Source: Faucicola sp048551375 (GTDB lineage: Bacteria; Pseudomonadota; Gammaproteobacteria; Pseudomonadales; Moraxellaceae). From it: a stretch of DNA of 64,000 nt. Of this stretch, positions 50,665-59,323 are shown one piece after another (position 1 is the first letter of the stretch; each line of letters begins with the position of its first letter). The position numbers and the translations under genes are program-made. Below the pieces are notes generated by a model. That model was not told where the DNA came from. It saw only the letters and a program-made list of their open reading frames with translations, and did not search any database. The DNA lies in NCBI RefSeq assembly GCF_048551375.1, contig NZ_JBLYZJ010000002.1:1-64000 (forward strand), given 5' to 3'.

Positions 50665-52464
50665 CTACTCATTGTCGGTATCGTCATCACTATCAATACA
50701 CAGTTTTTTCATACGATAGCGTAATGAACGGAAGGTTGTATTGAGCAACTGAGCTGCCTTGGTTTTATTGCCCCCTGTTTGATTAAGGGCAGTGATAATC
50801 AGTTGACGTTCTTGATTGAGTAGGTATTCTTCCAGCCCTTCTGGCGGTAATTCACAAAAATTTTTATCCGTATTTTGCCGATTATCAGATGTTGTATTAG
50901 CAGTATTCGAGGCAGTGTGAACCGTTCCCATGACTTTGGCAGGAATGGGGGCGATGGTTTGGATGACTTTATCGGCTTTTTCGGGTTTATTGCCGTGAAT
51001 ATTGATCGAGGTATTGACGGTCAATTGGGTGTCAAACGCCCCATTACCATACATCAACATTTTTTTACTAGTATCCGCAGGTTTTGTGCTGGTTTGGCTA
51101 GTAGGTTGATGGGTGGGTTGTAATGGTGGTGGCGTGTGATTGTTCCCATTATCCGCTATATTTTCCCGATTCATAGTGTCAAAGCCAGTGGGTTGAGCCA
51201 TCACTTGTTTAGCAAAATCATCATTGGACGTTTCGGCAATATTAGATGGTGTGGCTGTATGAGCCGTTGGTTCGGTAGTTGTTTTGGGGGTATTGTTGGT
51301 GACATGGTTGCTCGTTAGGTTCAGATGCTCCGCACCGATAATATGCCCATCCGACAGGGTAATGGCACGCTCTAGCATATTGCGAAGCTCACGCACATTG
51401 CCCGAATAGTGGTGTTGTAGCAGGGCGTGTTCCGCTTCATCGGTAAGTTCTGGGGTTTGTTCAAGCCCCCAATCTTGGGCGATGAGTTGCAAAAAGTGTT
51501 TGGCGAGAATGCCGATATCTTGTTTGCGGTCGTTTAGACTGGGTAAAATCACCTCAATCACGTTGATGCGGTAATACAAATCTTGGCGAAATTCGCCTTT
51601 ATCGACTAGACGAGCCAAGTTTTTATGGGTCGCAGACAATAAACGAATGTCAACAGCGACCTCTTGTGTGCCACCAATAGGGCGGATTTTTTTCTCTTGA
51701 ATAGCTCGCAAGAGCTTGACCTGCATGGCTAAGGGCAAGTCTGCCACTTCATCCAAAAACAGCGTACCGCCATTGGCTTGTTGAAAAAGCCCTTCTTTAT
51801 CGGTGGTTGCCCCTGTAAAACTGCCTTTTTTATGCCCAAAAAACTCACTTTCCATCAGCTCTGATGGTATCGCTCCACAGTTGACAGGCACAAAACTGGC
51901 GGATGCTCGTGGGCTTAAATCGTGAATCAATTTGGCGACCACCTCTTTACCTGTACCAGATTCCCCCCACAAAAATACAGGGGCTTGGCTACGAGCGAGT
52001 TTTTGGATGGTGGCTTTGAGTTTTTCGATGGGTTCGGAATGACCAATTAGCCGATTGGCAAAAGGGTCTGGGGCTTGCGTGCTTTGGGCTTGTTCGACAT
52101 CTTGGGCGACTTTTAGGGCATTTTCGACCAGTTGGCGTAAGCGAGGCAATTCTAATGGTTTATTGACAAAATCAAATGCCCCCAGTTTTAGTGCCTCAAT
52201 CGCCAAATCCATGCTACCATGAGCCGTGATGACAGCGACAGGTGTGGTGGGGTGTTCTTTATTAATTAGTTTAACAAGGTCGAGTCCAGACCCATCAGGC
52301 AATCGCATATCGGTCAAGCAAAAGTCAAAATGATGATTGGCTAAATGCTCAACCCCTGTGGCAAAATCATACGCCACCATCGATTCGATGCCCATTTTTT
52401 TGAGCGTCATTTGCATTAATCGACATAAGTCGGCTTCATCGTCAATAATGAGTGCTAATGACAT
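50665..52464 (-). CDS. pilR: Sigma-54 response regulator, PilR-like
   Basis: NtrC-family regulator of 599 residues. Receiver domain about 1-120 (acceptor Asp in CLTDMRLPDGSG, Lys in FVNKPLE); AAA+ domain about 140-380 with GESGTGKE, GSFTGA (the usual PilR form) and GTLFLDEVADLP; C-terminal Fis-type helix-turn-helix with NTTFRSLRYRMKKL, typical of PilR. A ~150-residue Thr/Asn/Gln-rich linker between AAA+ and HTH makes it unusually long. PilR activates pilin genes. The sensor pilS is not adjacent. The terminal acidic DDDTDNE tail is unusual. Confidence 0.88.
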   Translation of the reverse strand: MSLALIIDDEADLCRLMQMTLKKMGIESMVAYDFATGVEHLANHHFDFCLTDMRLPDGSGLDLVKLINKEHPTTPVAVITAHGSMDLAIEALKLGAFDFVNKPLELPRLRQLVENALKVAQDVEQAQSTQAPDPFANRLIGHSEPIEKLKATIQKLARSQAPVFLWGESGTGKEVVAKLIHDLSPRASASFVPVNCGAIPSELMESEFFGHKKGSFTGATTDKEGLFQQANGGTLFLDEVADLPLAMQVKLLRAIQEKKIRPIGGTQEVAVDIRLLSATHKNLARLVDKGEFRQDLYYRINVIEVILPSLNDRKQDIGILAKHFLQLIAQDWGLEQTPELTDEAEHALLQHHYSGNVRELRNMLERAITLSDGHIIGAEHLNLTSNHVTNNTPKTTTEPTAHTATPSNIAETSNDDFAKQVMAQPTGFDTMNRENIADNGNNHTPPPLQPTHQPTSQTSTKPADTSKKMLMYGNGAFDTQLTVNTSINIHGNKPEKADKVIQTIAPIPAKVMGTVHTASNTANTTSDNRQNTDKNFCELPPEGLEEYLLNQERQLIITALNQTGGNKTKAAQLLNTTFRSLRYRMKKLCIDSDDDTDNE

Positions 52465-52652
52465 AAGTCTGACAATCCTTTTAAATTATAAATATGCTTG
52501 TTAAAATAAAGGGTTAGCTTTTTATTTAAAGTCACACAAATGGGACAAAAGGGTAACAATCGGTTGATTTTAACGATTATAGCATAAACTGACAATTTGC
52601 GTCAGTTATTGGTCGGATTTTGCGGTTAGAATACGAATATTAGGATAAGGTC

Positions 52653-53702
52653 ATGTTAAAACTCACATTTTTGGGGACATCGGCAGGCGTACCCACCAAA
52701 CAGCGAAACGTCACAGGGCTGGGCGTATCGCTGATAAACCCCTATAGCACCACCAAAGACACGCCTTGGCTACTGATTGACTGTGGTGAGGGGACACAGC
52801 ACCAAATTCTGCATACGCCGTTGTCGCTTCAGCAGTTGCGAGCGATTTGCATTACCCATGTTCATGGCGACCATTGTTATGGCTTGGCAGGGCTATTGGC
52901 GAGTATGTCGATGAATGGACGCAAACAGCCGTTGACCTTGATTGCTCCACAGGCAATTGGCAATTTATTGGATAGTTTGACCTTGCATACCGAACTATAT
53001 TTTAATTTTAACATTGATTTTATCAGTCTTGAAAGTTTGTCTTTAACCAATCAGCGGTTTAAAGCTGTTGATTTGTCATTATCAGACAGCCATCAATTGA
53101 CGATTGAGCCGTTTGCGTTGTCCCACCGTGTTGCCAGTCATGCGTTTAAAATTTGCCAAACCTTGCATACCGTACAGCTAGACACCGCCAAACTTCAAGC
53201 GATGGGCGTGCCACCGAGTGCGGTATGGGGCAAGTTGCAACATGGCTATGATGTGACGCTTGAGGATGGGCGGACGCTATTGGCTAAGGATTTGACCGAG
53301 GCAATCAGCCCCACCACAGCTATCATCGTGGCAGGGGATAATGATACGCCGAGCTTGTTGCGTGAGGCGTGTCAAGGCGTGAGTTTGTTGGTGCATGAGG
53401 CGACTTATACCCAAGCGATTGCCGATAAAATCGCCCAACGAGGGGATGGCTTTGACCCTCAGCATTCGAGTGCCAAGCAAGTGGCGAGCTTTGCTCAGTC
53501 AGTGGGATTGCCGAATTTGATTTTGACGCATTTTAGTGGTCGCTTTCAGCCATTTGACAAGCCGAGCCATACCACGCTCAATATGGGGCATTTGCGTGAG
53601 GAAGTGGGAAGTTTTTATCAAGGAAAGTTTTGGTTAGCGAATGATTTTGATGAGTTTGAAGTGCAACAAACAAGGGTAAAAAGAAAAACCACAAATAGAT
53701 GA
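52653..53702 (+). CDS. rnz: Ribonuclease Z
   Basis: Metallo-beta-lactamase fold endonuclease of 349 residues that trims the 3' ends of tRNA precursors. The metal motif is THVHGDH (68-74), the N-terminus LTFLGTSAGVPT is family-typical, later metal ligands are in ALSHRV, AGDNDTP and LTHFSGRF. There is an insertion for substrate binding in the centre. It is a single gene, divergent from pilR. Confidence 0.93.
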   Translation: MLKLTFLGTSAGVPTKQRNVTGLGVSLINPYSTTKDTPWLLIDCGEGTQHQILHTPLSLQQLRAICITHVHGDHCYGLAGLLASMSMNGRKQPLTLIAPQAIGNLLDSLTLHTELYFNFNIDFISLESLSLTNQRFKAVDLSLSDSHQLTIEPFALSHRVASHAFKICQTLHTVQLDTAKLQAMGVPPSAVWGKLQHGYDVTLEDGRTLLAKDLTEAISPTTAIIVAGDNDTPSLLREACQGVSLLVHEATYTQAIADKIAQRGDGFDPQHSSAKQVASFAQSVGLPNLILTHFSGRFQPFDKPSHTTLNMGHLREEVGSFYQGKFWLANDFDEFEVQQTRVKRKTTNR

Positions 53703-53720
53703 TTTTTCGACTAAAAAACA

Positions 53721-53750
53721 AAAAAGACGCTAAGTGATAAGCGTCTTTTT
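53721..53750. terminator. Bidirectional terminator between rnz and glpQ
   Basis: AAAAAGACGCT-N8-AGCGTCTTTTT is an 11-bp perfect stem with A and T tracts. It serves the convergent rnz and glpQ transcripts. Confidence 0.9.
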
Positions 53751-53769
53751 TACTTCAATTATTCGACCA

Positions 53770-55137
53770 TTATAAACCGTTACAATTGGCATAATAAGTC
53801 GTGGTAGCGGGCCAATCCGAGAAAATCCCTTTTACGCCCACTTCTTTAGCAAGCACATCCACCAAATGATACACATCACCATCATTGTTGGTTAGGGCAT
53901 TAATACCTGTGTAATACCAACCGCCACCACTCGCCAATGGGCCAGAACGCTCAATCGTCCATGTAATCAAGCCAAACCCTTGAGCCTTGGCTTGTTTGGC
54001 AAACTCACTCGGAGCGATTTTGCCATTAGCATTAGTCACCAGTAGCCATGTGGCAGGGGCAAGGTTCTGCACGCCCATCGCTTTAAGCTCTGCCATGCTG
54101 TATTTCCAAGTATTTGGATTTTGTGGGTCAAAGGTCATGCCGTCTTTTGAGGCATTGCTGTCATCCATTAGGAATACGGCTGTTTTGGCATAGTCTGGGT
54201 TGTTGGCAATCCAGTATTTGATATCGTCAAGATTGAATGATTGGACGATAGTTTGGTCGGCGGTGTAATTAAATTGCTTGAGCGTGTCAATCAATTGCTT
54301 GCGGTAGTTGTCATAAGTATAGCCATTATGAGGCATGGTAATAGTCGGTTGTTTTAGCTCTGGCGTGACTTTGACATTCATTTGTTTAAACAAAGTCAAT
54401 GCGTCTTTTAGGCTCATCAGCGTACCATTTTGACTATAAAGGTCGGTGCGGAAAGACGGTGTGCCTTTTAGGTATTCTTCAACGGTTTTGGCATTCGGAT
54501 TTGCCCCATCTTGTTTGGCTTTTAGGGTTTTAAATTCTGCCAAAGTAATGTCCGAAGTCAAACATTTGGCAGAGGCAGGCGTGAGTAGCTTGCCAGTCGC
54601 ATCAAATGTGGCTGGGGTGAAGTTTTGGCTACATTTACTGGCAAGTGGGGTCGCTAAAATATTGGTGGTGGTGTGTAAATCCGCATCCGAATGACGGCAA
54701 ACCAATTCATGGTCTTTGGTAAAGGCGACATCACATTCTTGTACGCCTGCCCCTTGTTGATTGGCAGACATATAGCTTTCACGACTATGCTCTGGAAACT
54801 GCAAAGTCGAACCACGGTGGGCAATCGAAAACTCGGTACGTTTTGGGGCTTGGTAGGCACAGCTTGCTAGTTTGTCTTTGACCGCCCCTGCGTCCATGTC
54901 GTTGACCAAATACTGCGGACGTACCCCATAAGTTAAGGCAGGTTGTGAAAGTAGCTTATCGGCAGTCACAGTCGTGCTTGGGTTGGAGGGGGGTGTATTG
55001 GATTGAGGGGTGTTGGGTGAAGGTGTGTTATTTGACGTGTTGTTTTTATTGTTGTCGTTGTTGTCATTATTGCAGGCGGTTAGTGACAAGGTACTGGCGA
55101 TAGCAAGGGTGATAAGGTGGCGTTTATGGTTGAACAT
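53770..55137 (-). CDS. glpQ: Glycerophosphodiester phosphodiesterase lipoprotein
   Basis: Periplasmic, lipid-anchored phosphodiesterase of 455 residues that releases glycerol-3-phosphate from phospholipid head groups. The lipobox is SLTAC (C22). An Asn/Asp/Pro low-complexity linker (23 to about 58) follows. The catalytic HRG...E is in IAHRGSTLQFPEHS, and metal/acid residues are in QECDVAFTKD and LVCRHSDADL. C-terminal TIM-barrel elements include TPELKQP and GVKGIFSDWP. Confidence 0.92.
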   Translation of the reverse strand: MFNHKRHLITLAIASTLSLTACNNDNNDNNKNNTSNNTPSPNTPQSNTPPSNPSTTVTADKLLSQPALTYGVRPQYLVNDMDAGAVKDKLASCAYQAPKRTEFSIAHRGSTLQFPEHSRESYMSANQQGAGVQECDVAFTKDHELVCRHSDADLHTTTNILATPLASKCSQNFTPATFDATGKLLTPASAKCLTSDITLAEFKTLKAKQDGANPNAKTVEEYLKGTPSFRTDLYSQNGTLMSLKDALTLFKQMNVKVTPELKQPTITMPHNGYTYDNYRKQLIDTLKQFNYTADQTIVQSFNLDDIKYWIANNPDYAKTAVFLMDDSNASKDGMTFDPQNPNTWKYSMAELKAMGVQNLAPATWLLVTNANGKIAPSEFAKQAKAQGFGLITWTIERSGPLASGGGWYYTGINALTNNDGDVYHLVDVLAKEVGVKGIFSDWPATTTYYANCNGL

Positions 55138-55460
55138 CAGTGATTCCTCAAAAGTATTTAAATGTTTACACAGTTAACAGGTTTTTTGTGAAATTAACAT
55201 GACGATAACATGATAGTTGTGTGACAGGCATAGGTAGGAGTTATCTTTTGAAATAACAAAAAGTTATCAAAATTTATTTAAGCATAATATTTTTTTAAAC
55301 TTACCAGTCAGAAAAAATTGCCTCATCTCAAAATATAATTATGTATTATCATTTTAATTTATGTTATTTTATTTATCATTTTTTTAATTTATAACCATTA
55401 TTTTTAGGTGGCTTAACCATAAGTTAAGCATGGCAAATTTGTTCAACTAGGAGCGACTTT
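55138..55460. other. Intergenic region upstream of the pnt operon
   Basis: The 323 bp hold no gene or repeat copy that I recognise. It is strongly AT-rich near 55250-55400. The pnt ribosome binding site AGGAGC lies before 55461. Confidence 0.4.
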
Positions 55461-56582
55461 ATGCAAATCGGTGTACCAAAAGACAACTCCCCTTATGAAA
55501 AACGTATCGCCATTACCCCTGATACGATTAAAAAGTATATCAAAGCAGGGCATAACGTGGTGGTAGAGCGTGATGCAGGGCAAGGTTCGTTTATTACCAA
55601 TGAGGCATTGGAGCAAGCAGGGGCAAAGCTTGTGGATGATGCCATTAGCACCAGCGACATTGTATTGACGGTTAATAGCTTGCCAGTTGAGCAAATTAAT
55701 CAATTGAAACAAAATGCCATTGTCATCGGTATGATGAATCCTTATCGTAACGCCAATTTGCAAGATTATGCCAATCGTGGGGCAAGTGTATATGCGATGG
55801 AGTTATTACCTCGTACCCTTTCTCGTGCTCAAAATATGGACGTATTGTCGTCACAAGCCAACTTGGCTGGTTATAAAGCAGTGATTTTGACAGCCAATGA
55901 GTTTGGTCGTCCATTTCCGATGTTTATGACCTCGGCAGGAACGGTCAAACCCGCCCGTGTTGTGATTTTGGGTGTGGGTGTGGCAGGGTTACAAGCGATT
56001 GCAACGGCTCGCCGTCTAGGTGCGGTCGTTGAAGCCAGTGACTTACGTCCAACTGTGCGTGACCAAGTGGAATCAGTGGGCGGTAAATGGCTCGATGTAC
56101 CAATGAGTGATGACGAAAAAGCCAAAGCCAAGTCAACAGGTGGCTATGCGTGGACACCGTCTGAGCAATATATCAAAGACCAAGCCAGTGTCGTGGATAA
56201 AGCAGTCAGTCAAGCGGATATCGTCATTACCACGGCTCAAGTACCAGGACGCAATGCCCCTCGTCTGATTCATCAAGCCACCATTGATAAGATGAAATCA
56301 GGTGCGGTGATTCTTGATATGGCAGTCGAAACAGGCGGTAATGTCGAAGGGTCAGTGGTCGGACAAAATATCATCACGCCCAATGGTGTGACGATTATGG
56401 GAACACCTAATATTCCGTCAACCTTGGCAACCCAGTCCTCAGCACTCTATGCCAATAATTTGTATAACTTTTTTGCTACTTTAGTGGATGACAATAAAGC
56501 CTTTGCATTAGACCCCAATGAGGAAATTCAAAAAGCCTTGCTCGTCACCCATCAAGGTCAAGTATTGTTAGCCAGTCGCTAA
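55461..56582 (+). CDS. pntAA: NAD(P) transhydrogenase alpha-1 subunit
   Basis: NAD(H)-binding domain I of the proton-translocating transhydrogenase, 373 residues and soluble. MQIGVPKDNSPYEKRIAITP is the alanine-dehydrogenase/PNT N-terminus; the Rossmann motif is VILGVGVAGLQA. The RQD-loop-like and mobile-loop regions (GYAWTPSEQYIKDQ) are present. The alpha subunit is split into two genes, here pntAA and pntAB. AGGAGC lies upstream of the ATG. Confidence 0.95.
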   Translation: MQIGVPKDNSPYEKRIAITPDTIKKYIKAGHNVVVERDAGQGSFITNEALEQAGAKLVDDAISTSDIVLTVNSLPVEQINQLKQNAIVIGMMNPYRNANLQDYANRGASVYAMELLPRTLSRAQNMDVLSSQANLAGYKAVILTANEFGRPFPMFMTSAGTVKPARVVILGVGVAGLQAIATARRLGAVVEASDLRPTVRDQVESVGGKWLDVPMSDDEKAKAKSTGGYAWTPSEQYIKDQASVVDKAVSQADIVITTAQVPGRNAPRLIHQATIDKMKSGAVILDMAVETGGNVEGSVVGQNIITPNGVTIMGTPNIPSTLATQSSALYANNLYNFFATLVDDNKAFALDPNEEIQKALLVTHQGQVLLASR

Positions 56583-56621
56583 CCCATTTTAAGCAAGTAA
56601 CAGGGCAAAATGCCAATAAAA

Positions 56622-56692
56622 CCCCACCCCAACCCTCCCCTTAACAGGGGAGGGAGCGGTTCTCCCCCTGTTAAGGGGGAGTTAGAGGGGGT
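56622..56692. repeat. GC-rich repeat core inside the pnt operon
   Basis: CCCCACCCCAACCCTCCCC, then CAGGGGAGGG and CTCCCCCTGTTAAGGGGGAG, nearly identical to the core of the element at 6700-6830 but without its AGACCTCTTT ends. It lies in the 157-bp gap between pntAA and pntAB and could form a processing or stability hairpin in the mRNA. Confidence 0.75.
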
Positions 56693-56739
56693 TAAAAATT
56701 GTTCGGTTACTTAAACCGTTTTAAATGTTAGGAGGTTTT

Positions 56740-57117
56740 ATGTTAATGAGCATTTTAGCGACTGCAACGTCTGCAACGCCTTTTGTGGCAATTTTTAGTA
56801 TTTTTGTGTTAGCAATTTTTGTGGGTTATTACGTGGTTTGGGGTGTAACGCCTGCTTTACATACGCCACTTATGGCAGTGACCAATGCGTTATCGAGTAT
56901 TGTGGTTGTCGGTGCGATGCTACAGACAGTAACGATTGATGGCAATATGTTTACCCCAACCAGTTTATTGGGAGCATTTGCGGTATTTTTAGCCAGTATT
57001 AATATTTTTGGTGGTTTTGCCGTCACTGAGCGTATGCTTGCCATGTTTAAATCCAAAGACAAATCAAAAGATAAACCAGCCACTAAAGCTGAAGCCAACA
57101 AAGAAGGAGATGCCTAA
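56740..57117 (+). CDS. pntAB: NAD(P) transhydrogenase alpha-2 subunit
   Basis: Membrane part of the split alpha subunit, 125 residues with three to four helices (FVAIFSIFVLAIFVGYYVVW, then TNALSSIVVVGAML and LLGAFAVFLASINIFGGFAVT). A lysine-rich tail follows. The start is taken as the ATG at 56740 because a perfect AGGAGG lies at 56730-56735; an in-frame ATG at 56725 precedes that site and is rejected. It overlaps pntB by one base. Confidence 0.93.
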   Translation: MLMSILATATSATPFVAIFSIFVLAIFVGYYVVWGVTPALHTPLMAVTNALSSIVVVGAMLQTVTIDGNMFTPTSLLGAFAVFLASINIFGGFAVTERMLAMFKSKDKSKDKPATKAEANKEGDA

Positions 57118-58517
57118 TGAATGAGAATATGAATTGGGTCGCCCAGCATGCTGATTGGTTTTATTTGGTCGGTGCAGTGCTGTTTATCTTAACTTTGCGT
57201 GGTTTATCAAGCCCAAAAACGGCAATCCGTGGTAATCGTTTTGGTATGATTGCGATGGCGATTGCGATTATTACTACTTTTTTCTTAGCACCTAGTCCTG
57301 TATTTGTTTTGATTGTTGGGGCGATGATTTTGGGTGCGGTGGTCGGTACGTGGAAAGCTCGCACCGTTGCCATGACCCAAATGCCTGAAACCGTGGCATT
57401 AATGCACTCATTGGTCGGTCTTTCTGCTGTTGCGATTGCGTTGGCAAGCGTGCTACATAAGGGTGTTCAGCATGATACGGTAGGTCGTTTTGAGTTGTTT
57501 GTCGGTTGCTTTATCGGTGCGATTACCTTTTCGGCTTCGATGTTTGCGTTTGGTAAATTGGCTGCCAAAAAATGGGCGAAAACCCTTAAAGGTGGCTGGG
57601 TTAAGCCTGTGCAAGCCGTGTTGTTTATCGCCATGATTGCTTGCGGTGCAGTATATTTTATGACCGAGTCCATGCCAGCTTTCTATGCCATGACCGCATT
57701 GGCAGTGGTGTTTGGTTGGATGTGGATTGCCCCGATTGGTGGCGGTGATATGCCTGTAGTCGTGTCATTGCTCAACTCATTTTCAGGTTGGGCGGCGGCA
57801 GGGATTGGTTTTACCCTTGGCAACTCAATGTTGATTATCGCTGGCTCATTGGTAGGTTCATCAGGGGCGATTTTGTCCTACATCATGTGTAAAGCCATGA
57901 ATCGCTCACTTCTTAACGTGTTATTCGGTGGTATTACCACTACCTCAAGCAGTGCAGGTGAAGAAGACACAGGACCAAAAACCTACCGTACAGGTTCGCC
58001 AGAAGATGCTGCCTTTATGATGGAAAACTCAAGCAGTGTGGTCATCGTGCCAGGCTATGGTATGGCTCAAGGTCGTGCTCAAAATGCCGTAAAAGAGCTA
58101 TATGAGATGCTCAAAGAAGAAGGCGTGGATGTCCGCTTTGCGATTCACCCTGTCGCAGGTCGTATGCCAGGACACATGAACGTATTGCTTGCTGAAGCGG
58201 ATGTACCGTATGAAGATATCCTTGAAATGGATGAAATCAACTCAGACTTCGCAGGTACGGATGTGGTCTTGATTATTGGGGCAAATGACGTTGTCAACCC
58301 AGCGGCTAAAGACGACCCAAATTCACCGATTTTTGGTATGCCGATTTTGGAAGCCTCAAAAGCCCAAACCGTGATGGTGATTAAGCGTTCTATGAGTGCA
58401 GGCTATGCAGGGCTTGATAACAGCTTGTTCTATATGGATAAAACCATGATGATTTTTGGGGATGCCAAAAAAGTAGTCGAAGACATGATTCGTCACCTTA
58501 ATGGTACAGGTCACTAA
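57117..58517 (+). CDS. pntB: NAD(P) transhydrogenase beta subunit
   Basis: Subunit of 466 residues completing the proton-translocating transhydrogenase in the inner membrane, which makes NADPH at the expense of the proton gradient. About eight to nine membrane helices (1 to about 270) precede the NADP-binding domain III (about 290-466) with VPGYGMAQGRAQNAV, HPVAGRMPGHMNVLLAEA and GANDVVNPAA. AAGGAG lies upstream of the ATG, within the end of pntAB. A terminator follows. Confidence 0.96.
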   Translation: MNENMNWVAQHADWFYLVGAVLFILTLRGLSSPKTAIRGNRFGMIAMAIAIITTFFLAPSPVFVLIVGAMILGAVVGTWKARTVAMTQMPETVALMHSLVGLSAVAIALASVLHKGVQHDTVGRFELFVGCFIGAITFSASMFAFGKLAAKKWAKTLKGGWVKPVQAVLFIAMIACGAVYFMTESMPAFYAMTALAVVFGWMWIAPIGGGDMPVVVSLLNSFSGWAAAGIGFTLGNSMLIIAGSLVGSSGAILSYIMCKAMNRSLLNVLFGGITTTSSSAGEEDTGPKTYRTGSPEDAAFMMENSSSVVIVPGYGMAQGRAQNAVKELYEMLKEEGVDVRFAIHPVAGRMPGHMNVLLAEADVPYEDILEMDEINSDFAGTDVVLIIGANDVVNPAAKDDPNSPIFGMPILEASKAQTVMVIKRSMSAGYAGLDNSLFYMDKTMMIFGDAKKVVEDMIRHLNGTGH

Positions 58518-58538
58518 TAACATGTTTATTAATAAAAG

Positions 58539-58564
58539 CCTCGACTATGTTGTCGGGGTTTTTT
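58539..58564 (+). terminator. Terminator of the pnt operon
   Basis: CCTCGAC-TATGTT-GTCGGGG is a 7-bp stem (one G-T pair) followed by six T, 22 bp past the pntB stop codon. Confidence 0.9.
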
Positions 58565-58601
58565 ATTTGTTATAATCCACTGAAATAAGCAAGGAAAGCT
58601 C

Positions 58602-59102
58602 ATGAATTTATTACTTCGTTACCTGATTTTATGTTTGACGTTTAGAACCAAACAGACACCCAAATTCACCGATGTGGTCAGTCGTGATTATCGTATTTTG
58701 CCACATGATATGGGCTTTCGTGACCATGTGCCGAACTATCGCTATTTGAGCTTTATTGAGCTGAATGTACAACAGTGGCTGATGCAACAAAGCACGATTG
58801 AAGGGGCAAGGTGGATAATTGCTTCTCAGCAAATGACGTATCTAAAACAAGGTAGGTTTTTTGATAAAGTTACCTTAAACAGTCAAGTATTGGGATGGGA
58901 TAGCAAGTATTTTTATTTTCGCCATGAGTTTGTGGTTCGAGGCAAGGTGATAGCGGTGGCGTTGACCAAGTTTGTGTTAATGGCAGAGGGTGAGATTTTA
59001 CCCACCACTTGTATCGCAGATAAAGCCGAGCAACACCATCCTGCCATCCGTAGTTGGCAGACGAATTTAAATGAGATTAAACAACTAGATACCATTAAAT
59101 AA
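58602..59102 (+). CDS. Hotdog-fold thioesterase-like protein
   Basis: Protein of 166 residues resembling the 4HBT/THEM6-like acyl-CoA thioesterase group. DMGFRDHVPNYRYLSFIELN holds the Asp/Asn and catalytic-helix region, followed by ASQQMTYLKQGRFFDKVTLN and the strand YFYFRHEFVVRGKVIAVALTKF. A hydrophobic N-terminus (LLLRYLILCLTF) may associate with membrane. The substrate is unknown. iscX follows after 9 bp and may be co-transcribed. Confidence 0.78.
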   Translation: MNLLLRYLILCLTFRTKQTPKFTDVVSRDYRILPHDMGFRDHVPNYRYLSFIELNVQQWLMQQSTIEGARWIIASQQMTYLKQGRFFDKVTLNSQVLGWDSKYFYFRHEFVVRGKVIAVALTKFVLMAEGEILPTTCIADKAEQHHPAIRSWQTNLNEIKQLDTIK

Positions 59103-59111
59103 GGTAAGATT

Positions 59112-59312
59112 ATGACACTCAAATGGAACGACACCCTTGATATTGCAATCGAATTGGCGGAAAAACACCCTGATGTCGATGTGCAGTATATTCGCTTTAC
59201 CGATTTGCACCGTTATATCACTGAGCTTGAAGACTTTGGCGATGACCCAGAAAAATCCAATGAAAAAATCCTCGAAGCCATCCAAATGGCGTGGCTTGAC
59301 GAATTGGATTGA
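59112..59312 (+). CDS. iscX: Iron-sulfur assembly protein IscX
   Basis: Small acidic protein of 66 residues that binds IscS and adjusts Fe-S cluster assembly. Family features LKWNDTLDIAIELAEKHPDV and the C-terminal EAIQMAWLDE are intact. It is separated from any isc cluster here and placed behind the thioesterase-like gene. It is convergent with the cardiolipin synthase-like gene. Confidence 0.93.
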   Translation: MTLKWNDTLDIAIELAEKHPDVDVQYIRFTDLHRYITELEDFGDDPEKSNEKILEAIQMAWLDELD

Positions 59313-59323
59313 TAATTAACTGT

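Noticed and set aside
50665..52464. NtrC
   Set aside because: The C-terminal FRSLRYRMKKL segment and GSFTGA loop match PilR, and there is no glnA or ntrB context.
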